From JBCCGG01 sp039029395 (lineage in GTDB: Bacteria; Pseudomonadota; Alphaproteobacteria; Kiloniellales; JAKSDN01), in NCBI GenBank assembly GCA_039029395.1, contig JBCCGG010000003.1, forward strand, positions 163,891-227,890: 64,000 bases of DNA, given 5' to 3'. The number at the start of each line of letters is the position of its first letter. Within the stretch, counting starts at the first letter, position 1. The position numbers and the translations under genes are program-made. Below, in pieces: positions 36,849-46,407 of the stretch. Under the pieces are notes generated by a model that was not told the DNA's origin, did no database searches, and saw nothing but the letters and a program-made list of their open reading frames with translations.

Positions 36849-37248
36849 TGGTTTCCCCCCTATTTGCGGACATGGTCAATCAGAAGCACAGAGCTCCAAA
36901 GTGTCATCCGCTTATTTTCCGGTTATTGTTCGAATAGTTTAGAGCAGACTGTCAAGAAATGTCACTATTTTCTCACTGGACCAGATTGCCACTGCTCAAA
37001 ATTGTATCCCACTTTTGGGCCTGCACGTGCGCAGACTCGCTGGATGCGATGCATTTTGGACGGGGCATTGCACCCCAGAAGGTCTGTGTTTCAAGGGCTT
37101 CCAAGCATCGATTCTCAATCTTGCGTCTGCAATGCAGCTGGAACAGGGATTCCCTGAGCAAGCCAAAACCTCTAGACTGTGGCCCCGTTCACAATGCACC
37201 GCCCCGAGCGAGGCGGGCCCGGTTGGCGGAAATGCAGCCGAAGGAAAT
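36849..37248. other. 400-base divergent intergenic region
   Basis: Lies between the DUF4212/symporter operon and the unknown 220-aa gene. It is visibly poorer in G+C than its surroundings. Short ORFs here show no protein-like character and were not called. A minus-strand TTGACA (36950-36955) is the only promoter-like element with a clear hexamer. No repeat, tRNA or riboswitch was recognised. Confidence 0.5.
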
Positions 37249-37911
37249 ATGAAAACATTCCTGGATAAAGTTGTTGCCCGCTTGAAGTTCGCCCTGAGCC
37301 AGCGCTTCAAACTCGGGAAAATTCTTTCGGTCGAGGAGCTCAGCGAGTTTATCGCGACTCGCGCAGCATATGTCGCCCAAACCTCGTTGTTCGGCTACTT
37401 GAAAACCCGCATGGGCACGCAGTTCCGGACCTATTTCGAGGACGATGGTTTCTCCAAGCTCATTCACCGCTCGTCGATCAACCTCTTTGTCTCCTGCCTG
37501 TCAGATCTCACGATCTACAGCGTCGCGCTCATCGTGGAGGCAAGGGCGCTTCCAGCCGACCGGGCAAGGGCGCTCGCCTATGAACTCTACGAAGCGGCGC
37601 TATACATCGGCGTGGAGGCGAAGGATCACTACATGATCCCGGCTGACGCCAGCCGGCGCTTTCAGGACCGCCTTGAAAAGACGGTTTGGGCCAGTGCCCT
37701 CCATTGGAAGCAAACCTTCGAGGGTAGTGCAGAAGATCTGGTCCGCGTCGCGCCGGTGGTCGATGAGTTCAAGTCCCTTGACAGTGAAATCGTCAAGAAC
37801 TCGATCCGTTTCCGCTGGCGCGACATTCGCGAACAGCTGCGAAAACGGCTGTCCGCCGCGGAAGTGGTGGGCTCTTCGGCCGGATCGCCCCTGACTGGCG
37901 AGCTTCTCTGA
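37249..37911 (+). CDS. Conserved alphaproteobacterial protein of unknown function
   Basis: 220 residues from ATG 37249, which follows an AAGGA ribosome site; the frame upstream is open but not protein-like. The protein looks soluble and mostly helical: an N-terminal basic segment, FIATRAAYVAQTSLFGYLKTRMGTQF near residue 38-63, then helices rich in Ala/Arg and a basic C-terminus (RWRDIREQLRKRL). I recognise it only as a type found in alphaproteobacteria; automatic annotation sometimes calls such proteins esterases, but no Ser-His-Asp motif is visible. It is divergent from the symporter operon, suggesting a functional link. Confidence 0.8.
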   Translation: MKTFLDKVVARLKFALSQRFKLGKILSVEELSEFIATRAAYVAQTSLFGYLKTRMGTQFRTYFEDDGFSKLIHRSSINLFVSCLSDLTIYSVALIVEARALPADRARALAYELYEAALYIGVEAKDHYMIPADASRRFQDRLEKTVWASALHWKQTFEGSAEDLVRVAPVVDEFKSLDSEIVKNSIRFRWRDIREQLRKRLSAAEVVGSSAGSPLTGELL

Positions 37912-38053
37912 AGGGCTAGGGCCGTCCTAGCACTCGGTCTGGCCGCGCTCGAGGTGGGCGAAAACGCCGGCTGGTAAGTGCCGGTCGCCTGTTGTAGAAC
38001 CGTCCGCCTTTGGACGGCACCCAGCAGAATTTCGACAGCGGAGCGACGGCGCG

Positions 38054-39730
<1,677 letters not shown>

Positions 39731-39829
39731 CCCCCTCACCCAAACCCTCTCTCCAGCGGAGGAGAGGGGATCTAGGCGGAGTCGTGCAACCGCGTTCCCT
39801 CTCCTTTAGGGAGAGGGACAGGGTTAGGG
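39731..39829. repeat. REP-like palindromic repeat between ettA and mlaC
   Basis: Two GC-rich hairpins, CCCTCTCTCC...GGAGGAGAGGG (39745-39769) and CCCTCTCC-tttag-GGAGAGGG (39797-39817), are bracketed by imperfect terminal inverted repeats. CCCTCACCC (39733 onward) is matched by GGGTTAGGG near 39821-39829; about 15 of 19 bases pair. It sits in the convergent gap between ettA and mlaC, the usual site for REP/BIME-type elements. It could also stop transcription from either side. Confidence 0.75.
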
Positions 39830-39852
39830 CTAAGCTGGGATAAAGGTACCGC

Positions 39853-40476
39853 CTACTGCTGGACCGGCTGGCCGGCGGACTTCTCGAGCTGGGAGATCAG
39901 GCCGTCGAGGCCGGACTGCTGGATTACCGAGTTATATTCCTGTCGCAGTGACAGCGCCATGGAGACGCCCTCGACCACGGCATCGAGAATCTTGTACTTG
40001 CCGTCCTTCTTGTAGACCCGCCACTCGACCTCGATCGGCTCGCTTCCCGGGCGGTCGATCTTGGAGCTGACGAAAAAAACTTTATCGTTGTTGCTGTCCT
40101 GTCGCTCGCTCAGCACGACGAACTTCTCGCCCTTGTAGTCCTCGAAGAATGGCAGGAAGCGGCGCATGTTGGATTCCTCAAAGGCCGCAATGAAAGCTTT
40201 ACGCTGCTCTTCCGAGGCCGAGCGCCAATTGACGCCCAGGATGAACTTGCTGATACGCGGAATGTCGAAGGCCTCGCTGACCAGCTCTCGGAACTGATCT
40301 TCCTTCTGGGCCTGGCTGGTGTCCTTGTCGCCAAGCTGGTTGATCGCCGTCTCGCTCATTGTGACCAGAAAATCACCGGCGGTGGCGGCCGAGGAGGCAC
40401 GCTGGGGGGTGAGCAAGGTAAGGCCGACCAGAGGCACGACCAGGAAGAGGGCCAGGAGAGAGCGTCGCAGGTTCAT
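39853..40476 (-). CDS. mlaC: MlaC, periplasmic phospholipid-binding protein (Ttg2D/toluene tolerance)
   Basis: Periplasmic shuttle that carries phospholipids between the outer-membrane MlaA complex and the inner-membrane Mla transporter. It has 207 residues with a signal peptide (cleavage around residue 30, after SSA). FDIPRISKFILGVNWRSASEEQRKAF and a beta region VEWRVYKKDGKYKILDAVVEGVSMALSLRQEY match MlaC. The start follows GAGG ten bases upstream, and mlaA ends seven bases before it. The mlaFEDB transporter genes are not in the window. Confidence 0.94.
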   Translation of the reverse strand: MNLRRSLLALFLVVPLVGLTLLTPQRASSAATAGDFLVTMSETAINQLGDKDTSQAQKEDQFRELVSEAFDIPRISKFILGVNWRSASEEQRKAFIAAFEESNMRRFLPFFEDYKGEKFVVLSERQDSNNDKVFFVSSKIDRPGSEPIEVEWRVYKKDGKYKILDAVVEGVSMALSLRQEYNSVIQQSGLDGLISQLEKSAGQPVQQ

Positions 40477-40483
40477 CTTTTCT

Positions 40484-41455
40484 TTACCTCGAGCGGATTG
40501 CGCTTTCCTGCACAGTCAACTCGCTTTTGGTTTCAGGTGGGTTACCAGGGGGCTGGGCCGAGCGAATTTTGTTTTCCCGGTTTTGGTTATAGAGCGAGCG
40601 AATGCGCGCGTAGAAATCCAGGGAGTCCCGGCGCAGGTCATCGATGTTCTCGATGTTGCGCGAGCGCAGGTCGACGCCCTCGAGCCCCGCCCGCCCGATA
40701 TCGATTGCCCGGCGCTCGCTGCTGCTCAGATCGGTCGTGGCGCCCAGGACATAGAACCAGGGATCGAGCAAGGCGTCGACGCCGGTGCCGATACCGTCGC
40801 GGATATTGGAGGGGCCCAGGATCGGCAGCACCAAATAGGCGCCGGGCCCGGCCCCATAGACGCCCAGGGTTTGACCAAAGTCCTCGTCGTAGTGGGGATA
40901 GCCCCAGTCGGTCGCGAAGTCGAACAGGCCGAGCACGCCGACTGTGCTGTTGATCGCGAATCGCACCACCGTGTCCGAGGCCCGGTCCGTCTTGCCTTGG
41001 AACAGCTCGTTGGCGAACACCACCGGGGAATTGAGGTTGCGGGTCGCATTCCGCACCGAGTCGCGCACCACCTCGGGCAGCAGGAAGCGATAGGTCGCGG
41101 CAACCGGCTGCAGCAGGAAAATGTCGATCGTCTCGTTGATCGCGAAGACGAAGCGGTTGAACGGCTCCAGAGGATCGTGCACCTCGGCAACGCCGAAGTC
41201 TTCCGGATCCGGGAACAGGTCGCTGTCGTCCTCGACCTCGGGCACGCCCTGAGCGAACTGGCGCCGCGGCCAGGTGGTCAGCGTAAAGTCGGTGCGCTTG
41301 TAGACCTCCCAGCCCGGCGTCGCGACCGGCTGAATAGAGGGCTGCCCCGGCTCGCCGGCATGCGCCGGGCCGCTTCCTTGCAGCATCACGGCGAGCAGCA
41401 ACACCAGGGCCGCGCCACCAACTCGTTTGATCGGTCCCATTGGCCTAGCCATCAT
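40484..41455 (-). CDS. mlaA: MlaA (VacJ), outer-membrane lipid asymmetry protein
   Basis: Channel protein that removes mislocalised phospholipid from the outer leaflet. It has 323 residues. HDPLEPFNRFVFAINE, VVRDSVRNATRNLNSPVVFANELFQGK, RFAINSTVGVLGLFD and GAGPGAYLVLPILGPS are classic VacJ motifs. Oddly, the signal sequence ends PAHAGEP with no lipobox cysteine, so it should be cleaved by signal peptidase I instead of being lipidated as in E. coli. The C-terminal tail (about 45 residues) is polar. It is first in a two-gene unit with mlaC. Confidence 0.94.
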   Translation of the reverse strand: MMARPMGPIKRVGGAALVLLLAVMLQGSGPAHAGEPGQPSIQPVATPGWEVYKRTDFTLTTWPRRQFAQGVPEVEDDSDLFPDPEDFGVAEVHDPLEPFNRFVFAINETIDIFLLQPVAATYRFLLPEVVRDSVRNATRNLNSPVVFANELFQGKTDRASDTVVRFAINSTVGVLGLFDFATDWGYPHYDEDFGQTLGVYGAGPGAYLVLPILGPSNIRDGIGTGVDALLDPWFYVLGATTDLSSSERRAIDIGRAGLEGVDLRSRNIENIDDLRRDSLDFYARIRSLYNQNRENKIRSAQPPGNPPETKSELTVQESAIRSR

Positions 41456-41740
41456 CCTTCCGCACTCGGTTTAGGCGTGCCGTGGACGGACCGAAGCCCG
41501 CCACGGGAGCAGTGGCCCGGATCGGAAACCCCCTTGCCCCCGACACTTGATAGACAAAAACCAGCTGCCGGTTCAACGTGATTCCGACAGCTTCCTCACG
41601 CTTCCAGGTATCATAGGCGCACCGCGAAGACCATAAGGCTTCGATCACGAGGTTGCCAAGTCAAAGAACTGTGACAAAATTGCCGCAGTATGGTTAACAA
41701 ATGGCGATTTTCGGGCGAATCGATCACTCAAGGAGCAAAC

Positions 41741-42232
41741 ATGACCACAGCAGGCCCCCTAGACCAGCATAGGGAGCGGTTGCGCCCGGAATGGATTGAC
41801 TACAACGGGCATCTGAATGTCGCATACTATCTCCTGGTGTTTGATCACGCGACCGATACCTTCTTCGACCATGTCGGCTTGGACCGGGCTTACCGGGCCG
41901 AGAGCAACTGCTCGACCTTCGCGGTCGAGACTCACGTCTCCTATCTGCGCGAGCTCCAGCCGGACAGCGAGGTGCGGGTGACCACTCAGCTGCTCGGCTT
42001 CGATGAGAAGCGCCTGCACTTCTTCCATAATATGTATCACGCCGAGGAGGGCTTCCTGTCGGCGACCAACGAGTGCCTCAGCTTGCACGTCGATATGGCG
42101 CGCCGCCGGGTCGGCCCGATGCCGGCAACCCTGCTGGCGCGACTCGGCGAGGTGATGACCGATCACAGTGACCTGGCAATTCCCGAGCAGGCCGGGCGCG
42201 CGATCGCCCTGAAGCGCCCGAAAACGGCGTGA
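41741..42232 (+). CDS. Hot-dog-fold acyl-CoA thioesterase
   Basis: 163 residues. ATG 41741 has AAGGAG five bases upstream. EWIDYNGHLNVAYYLLVFDHATD is the 4HBT active-site region: the Asp/Asn-Gly-His pattern near residue 25. Then ETHVSYLRELQPDSEVRV forms the central strand. It resembles FadM and the betainyl-CoA thioesterase of carnitine breakdown, but no carnitine genes are nearby, so only a general thioesterase role is supported. The 285-base gap to mlaA contains no recognised feature. Confidence 0.85.
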   Translation: MTTAGPLDQHRERLRPEWIDYNGHLNVAYYLLVFDHATDTFFDHVGLDRAYRAESNCSTFAVETHVSYLRELQPDSEVRVTTQLLGFDEKRLHFFHNMYHAEEGFLSATNECLSLHVDMARRRVGPMPATLLARLGEVMTDHSDLAIPEQAGRAIALKRPKTA

Positions 42233-42301
42233 GCCGGTCGTAACCGGAAGGTGAATCGGAAAGCTATTGCCCTTATCGGCCGGATAGCCAACTCTAACGC
42301 C

Positions 42302-42814
42302 ATGCTAGACCGCGTCTCCACTCTACCCTGCTGGCTGCTCCTCGCGGTGTTCTTCGTGGGCACGCCGGGCCAGGCCTTGGCCGGCTGCACCGACCCGCCG
42401 GGCCCGAAGGTCAACTGGCAGCGGTGCAATTTCGATGGGCTTGATCTGCAAAGAGTCGATCTGAATGGCGCTCGCCTGCGAGACGCCAGCTTCTTTCGCG
42501 CCGACCTATCGGACAGCGACTTGCAAGGCAGCGCCTCCAATCGGGCCAAGTTCGTCAATGCCAATGTGGCCGCGGTCAACTTCAATGATGCCATGCTCTA
42601 TCAGGCGGATTTCACCAAGGCCGATTTGGAGAACGCCACCCTGGTCGGCGCGGATCTGCGCCTGGCGCGCCTGTTCCGCGCCAACCTGCGCGGCGCCGAT
42701 TTGACCGGCGCCCAGCTGCGCGGCGCGGACCTGACCCAGGCGGATCTTTCCGGCGCGACCTGGACCAGCGGCAATCGGGTGTGCCGGGAAGGCTCGATCG
42801 GCCGCTGCAACTGA
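42302..42814 (+). CDS. Exported pentapeptide-repeat protein
   Basis: 170 residues from ATG 42302; GTG 42251 is an alternative, and neither has a good ribosome site. A hydrophobic signal ends ALAGC, which fits a lipobox, so it may be a lipoprotein. From about residue 45 there are about 20 consecutive A(D/N)LxX units (for example RADLSDSDLQGSA, LVGADLRLARLFRANLRGADL) that would fold into a right-handed quadrilateral helix. The last residues contain a Cys pair (VCREGSIGRC). Function of such exported repeats is usually unknown. Confidence 0.82.
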   Translation: MLDRVSTLPCWLLLAVFFVGTPGQALAGCTDPPGPKVNWQRCNFDGLDLQRVDLNGARLRDASFFRADLSDSDLQGSASNRAKFVNANVAAVNFNDAMLYQADFTKADLENATLVGADLRLARLFRANLRGADLTGAQLRGADLTQADLSGATWTSGNRVCREGSIGRCN

Positions 42815-42918
42815 GCCCGGGCCCGGACGCGCCTTAAACGCAGGCTTGCTTAATTCTGCCAGTTGGGCAGGATTTCCCTGGAGTCGCCGCACCACAAGGG
42901 GATCGCCTTAGAAGCGAG

Positions 42919-44697
42919 ATGACGGCCCCGAACGAGACCTCCAACGGCCTGTCCAAGCGCTTGCGCCGATTTGGGCGCAACGACCAGGTGATCCTGTCGG
43001 TGTTGTCCCTGGTCATCGGAATCGCAGCCGGCCTGGCGGCGATCGCCTTTCGCGAGACGATCGACCTGGTGCAATGGCTCAGCTTTGGCTTCCGCGGAGA
43101 GACCGTGGCCACCCATGCCGGCGAACTGCCCTGGTGGCACCTGTTGCTGGTGCCGAGCTTGGGCGGCTTGGCGGTCGGCCTCTTCATCTATTATTTCATG
43201 CCCGAGCGCCGGCCGCTCGGCGTGCCTCAGGTGATCGAGGCAAGCGCCCTGCACGGCGGGCGCATGTCGCTGACCGCCGGCATCAAGGCCGCGGTGGTCA
43301 GCTCGGCCTCGATCGGTTTCGGCGCCTCGGTCGGCCGCGAAGGACCCATGGTGCACCTGGGCGCCAGCTTGGCCGCCTGGGTCGCCCGGCGACTCCATCT
43401 GGGGCGCTCGCTTTCGCGTACTCTGCTTGGCTGCGGCGTGGCCTCTGCGATTGCCGCCTCCTTCAATGCGCCGATCGCCGGGGTCTTCTTCGCGCTCGAG
43501 GTTGTGATCGGCCACTACGGCCTCTCGGCCTTTGCGCCGATCGTCATTGCCGGGGTGACCGGCACCCTGGTCAGCCGATCCTACTACGGCGACGTGCCCG
43601 CTTTCGTGCTGCCCGAAGAGCACGTCATCGCCTCGGTGCTGGAGTTTCCGGCCTTCGCGCTCTTGGGCGCGGTAAGCGCCCTGGCGGCCATCATCATGAT
43701 GCACTCGGTCTTCTTCGCCCAGGACGTGCTGGGCAAGACCAAAATCCCCTTGTGGGCCCGCCCGGCGGTCGGCGGGCTGATGGTCGGCGCGATCGCGTGC
43801 TTCTACCCGGAGGTCCTGGGCGTGGGCTACGAGGCGACCAACGCCGCCCTGATGGAAGATCACACCCTGCAGCTGCTGCTCATTCTGGTCGTCGCCAAGA
43901 CCGCGGCAACCGCGCTCAGTTTGGGCGCCGGTTTCGGCGGCGGGGTGTTCTCGCCGTCCCTGTTCCTGGGCGCCATGATCGGCGGCGCCTTCGGGATTAT
44001 CGCAACCGAGATCTTTCCACACCTCTCGTCGGGCCACGGCGCCTATACCATGATCGGCATGGGCGCGGTCGCCGGCGCCGTGCTGGGCGCGCCAATCTCG
44101 ACGATCCTGATGATCTTCGAGTTGACCAACGACTACAAGCTGACCATCGCGGTGATGATCGCGACGGTGATCGCCAGCCTGATCACCCAGGCGCTCTATG
44201 GCCGCTCCTTCTTCGCCCGCCAACTCGAGCGCCAGGGGGTAACGATCAAGGGCGGCCAGGACATCGGCCTGCTCAAGGCCATGACCATCGAGAGCCTAAT
44301 GGATCGCAAGTTCGACACCGTGGCACCCGACACGCCCTTGCCCGAGGTGCGCCAGCGCTTGCTCGAGGCGAGCTACGGCGAGCTGTTCGTGATCGACGAC
44401 GGCAAGCTGACCGGAACGATCATCTTCTCCGACCTGCGCGACAGCGCGGTCGACACCAGCCATGACGACGAGTGGCACGCGATCCACGTGGCGCGCAAGC
44501 ACCCGGCGGTGTTGCGGGCGGGCGACGACCTGGCGACCGCGGTCGAACTGTTCGGCGCTTCGGGCGAGGTTCATCTGCCGGTGGTCGACAACCGAGACAG
44601 CGGCAAGCTGATCGGCGTTGCCCACGAGCACGAGGTCGTTCTGGCCTACCACCGGGCCCTACAAAGATTGCGCGACGAGGAGCGCGGCGAGCTTTAG
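42919..44697 (+). CDS. ClC-family chloride channel/antiporter with C-terminal CBS domains
   Basis: 592 residues. The membrane part (about 25-440) has the gating-glutamate motif GREGPMVHLGA near residue 138 and GFGGGVFSPSLFLGA near 336; PLGVPQVIEA stands where GSGIP is found in other members. Two CBS domains (about 455-585) follow, containing MTIESLMDRKFDTVAPDTPL and VARKHPAVLRAGDD. GREGP argues for Cl- (or H+/Cl-) transport and against the fluoride-specific clade, and no fluoride riboswitch is visible upstream. A short CTGCC/GGCAG hairpin lies in the 104-base gap before it. Confidence 0.94.
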   Translation: MTAPNETSNGLSKRLRRFGRNDQVILSVLSLVIGIAAGLAAIAFRETIDLVQWLSFGFRGETVATHAGELPWWHLLLVPSLGGLAVGLFIYYFMPERRPLGVPQVIEASALHGGRMSLTAGIKAAVVSSASIGFGASVGREGPMVHLGASLAAWVARRLHLGRSLSRTLLGCGVASAIAASFNAPIAGVFFALEVVIGHYGLSAFAPIVIAGVTGTLVSRSYYGDVPAFVLPEEHVIASVLEFPAFALLGAVSALAAIIMMHSVFFAQDVLGKTKIPLWARPAVGGLMVGAIACFYPEVLGVGYEATNAALMEDHTLQLLLILVVAKTAATALSLGAGFGGGVFSPSLFLGAMIGGAFGIIATEIFPHLSSGHGAYTMIGMGAVAGAVLGAPISTILMIFELTNDYKLTIAVMIATVIASLITQALYGRSFFARQLERQGVTIKGGQDIGLLKAMTIESLMDRKFDTVAPDTPLPEVRQRLLEASYGELFVIDDGKLTGTIIFSDLRDSAVDTSHDDEWHAIHVARKHPAVLRAGDDLATAVELFGASGEVHLPVVDNRDSGKLIGVAHEHEVVLAYHRALQRLRDEERGEL

Positions 44698-44709
44698 CGC
44701 CGGTTCCGG

Positions 44710-45405
44710 CTACCAGTTCTTGCAGCGCTTGAAAGTCGCCCGGTAGGACTGGGGTGAATCGACCTTGGCTTGTTTCTTGTTGATCACCTGGGTCATCTGA
44801 TTGCGCAGGGGCGCGATCCGCTCGTCGATTCGCCGATTGATTTGCTGCTTTGCGTGGTCGAGCGACTGGACGCCCAGGGGATTTCCCGCGCGCGGGATCG
44901 AGAAGGAGGTAAGCGCGCTGATGATCTTCGGGACGAAGGGTTTGAGCGCTTGCTGTGCGACCTTCACATGCTGCTTCTCGTGCTCCAGGATCACCTTGTA
45001 CTCGCAGGAATGCTGGCGGTATTCCTTGGCGATGAAGATGTCGAGGGTGTTGTAGCGCAGCGTGACGTCGATCCGCGACACCCAGATGCACATGCCCCCT
45101 TCCACGACGTGGCTGAAGTAGTGGGTTTGGGTCGCGACCTCGAGGCTCGACTGCATCAACCCCAAGGTTTGGCCGCTGCTGGCGCCGTGAAAAGTCTTTC
45201 CGGTTAACTGTGCCCGGCTCAGATTACGGTGCAGGCGCACCGGCGGGGTGTCGATCGTGACGTCGACCTCGTAGCTGTAGCCGTCCTGGGGCTGACAGTT
45301 TTGCGCCATGGCCGGAGCGCCAGGAAGCAGTAGCAGGCCGAGCGCCAGCCCGGCGGCCTGCCAGGCGCATCGTGCGGAAATCGAGCTGCGGCGCAGCGCT
45401 TCCAT
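44710..45405 (-). CDS. Secreted HExxH protein, putative zinc peptidase
   Basis: 231 residues from ATG 45405. A signal peptide ends near APAMAQ (about residue 35), and the mature protein is about 195 residues. VILEHEKQHVKVAQQAL contains a HEKQH zincin-type motif. Four cysteines at NCQPQ, GMCIW, HSCEY and the C-terminal KRCKNW could form two disulfides, consistent with a periplasmic location. The layout recalls DUF922-type secreted Zn-dependent proteases, but the match is not certain. It converges on the ClC gene and its 5' end is divergent from the FGE-fold gene. Confidence 0.7.
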   Translation of the reverse strand: MEALRRSSISARCAWQAAGLALGLLLLPGAPAMAQNCQPQDGYSYEVDVTIDTPPVRLHRNLSRAQLTGKTFHGASSGQTLGLMQSSLEVATQTHYFSHVVEGGMCIWVSRIDVTLRYNTLDIFIAKEYRQHSCEYKVILEHEKQHVKVAQQALKPFVPKIISALTSFSIPRAGNPLGVQSLDHAKQQINRRIDERIAPLRNQMTQVINKKQAKVDSPQSYRATFKRCKNW

Positions 45406-45455
45406 GGCTGCTAGACTATGGCGATCGCGCGCATTTGGCAATTGTGGAGGCGCCT

Positions 45456-46253
45456 ATGCGGCCCGCCCTAATGGTTGTTCTCCTGCTATGGCCCGACGCG
45501 GTGGCGGCCGAGCCCTCGCTCGACCTCGTGCCCGTGCCGGCCGGGATCTTGCACCAGGGCGACCCGGAGGGCGACGCCAATGAGGTCGAGCGCCAGGTCC
45601 AGGTCCCGGCCGTCGCACTTATGCGTCACGAGGTGACCAATGCCCAGTTCGCCAAATTCGTCGCCGAAACCGGCTACCTCACCGACCCGGAGCGGCGCGG
45701 CTTCGGATACGTCTGGAGCGACCGCTGGCGCCGGGTGCCGGGCGCCGATTGGCGCCACCCGGGCGGTCCGGAGACCGGCCTCGAAGGCCTGGACGACCAT
45801 CCCGTGGTGCAGGTCTCCCAACAGGACGCCGCGGCCTTCTGCGCCCACCACGGCCTGATGTTGCCGGGCGAGGCGGCCTGGGAGCGCGCGGCGCGCGGCG
45901 ACGACCGGCGACGCTATCCTTGGGGCGACCAGCCGCCCGAGGAAGACGGCGCGCGGCGCGCCAACTTCGGTACCGTGGCTTGCTGCGCGCCCGACGCGAG
46001 CGACGGCTTCAGGGCGACCGCGCCGGTCGGCAGCTTTCCCAATGGCGCCTCGCCCTTCGGCTTGCTGGACATGGCCGGCAACGTTTGGGAATGGACCGCC
46101 GACCCCTTCCCCGGCCGGCCCGACCAGGTGAGCTTGCGCGGCGGGGGATGGGGCAACAATCCCTATTGTCTGAGGGTTTCCTACAGGCATGGCAATCCGC
46201 CCAATATCGGCCTCGACATGGTCGGCTTCCGCTGCGCGCAACTCGCGCCCTAG
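45456..46253 (+). CDS. Exported FGE-sulfatase (SUMF1-like) fold protein
   Basis: 265 residues from ATG 45456 (TGGAGG five bases upstream). A signal peptide of about 20 residues ends AVAA. The formylglycine-generating-enzyme fold is clear: HEVTNAQFAKFVAETGY, HPVVQVSQQDAAAFCAHHG, RRYPWGDQ, LDMAGNVWEWTADP and a final MVGFRC. At the place of the catalytic Cys pair (xCxxxxC in true FGE) only the second cysteine remains (RGGGWGNNPYC). It is thus unlikely to make formylglycine and may be a ligand-binding or other C-type-lectin-like periplasmic protein. Confidence 0.85.
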   Translation: MRPALMVVLLLWPDAVAAEPSLDLVPVPAGILHQGDPEGDANEVERQVQVPAVALMRHEVTNAQFAKFVAETGYLTDPERRGFGYVWSDRWRRVPGADWRHPGGPETGLEGLDDHPVVQVSQQDAAAFCAHHGLMLPGEAAWERAARGDDRRRYPWGDQPPEEDGARRANFGTVACCAPDASDGFRATAPVGSFPNGASPFGLLDMAGNVWEWTADPFPGRPDQVSLRGGGWGNNPYCLRVSYRHGNPPNIGLDMVGFRCAQLAP

Positions 46254-46356
46254 GACCGGAAGTGAACGTCGACCGAGGACATAGTTAAACCCATGGCCCA
46301 CCTACCGGCCGGCGCGCTGAGGCAGATCGCGCAGAAGCCATGACGCGCTTTTTTCG

Positions 46357-46385
46357 GGAACCTTTGCTCGGTTCGGTGCATCTAT
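46357..46385 (+). promoter_or_regulatory. Candidate ECF (sigma-E-type) promoter upstream of the sigma gene
   Basis: GGAACCT (46357-46363), a 17-base spacer and TCTAT (46381-46385) resemble the sigma-E-type pattern GGAACTT-N16-TCAAA. The placement suggests autoregulation and supports ATG 46408 over ATG 46384 as the start. The same bases also form a GAACC-N7-GGTTC dyad (46358-46374). Confidence 0.35.
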
Positions 46386-46407
46386 GGGGGCAAGGAGACA
46401 GGTCGCC

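Noticed and set aside
36959..37252. Short ORFs in the gap upstream of the 220-aa gene
   Set aside because: They overlap each other on both strands, have no ribosome sites and show no protein-like composition.
39731..39829. CRISPR-like repeat
   Set aside because: Only two inverted modules with no regular spacers and no cas genes; it fits a REP-like element.
41741..42232. Carnitine-pathway betainyl-CoA thioesterase
   Set aside because: Active-site sequence is similar, but no carnitine dehydrogenase or related genes are nearby.
42815..42918. Fluoride riboswitch before the ClC gene
   Set aside because: No crcB-motif pattern is present, and the transporter has GREGP, typical of chloride and not of fluoride ClCs.
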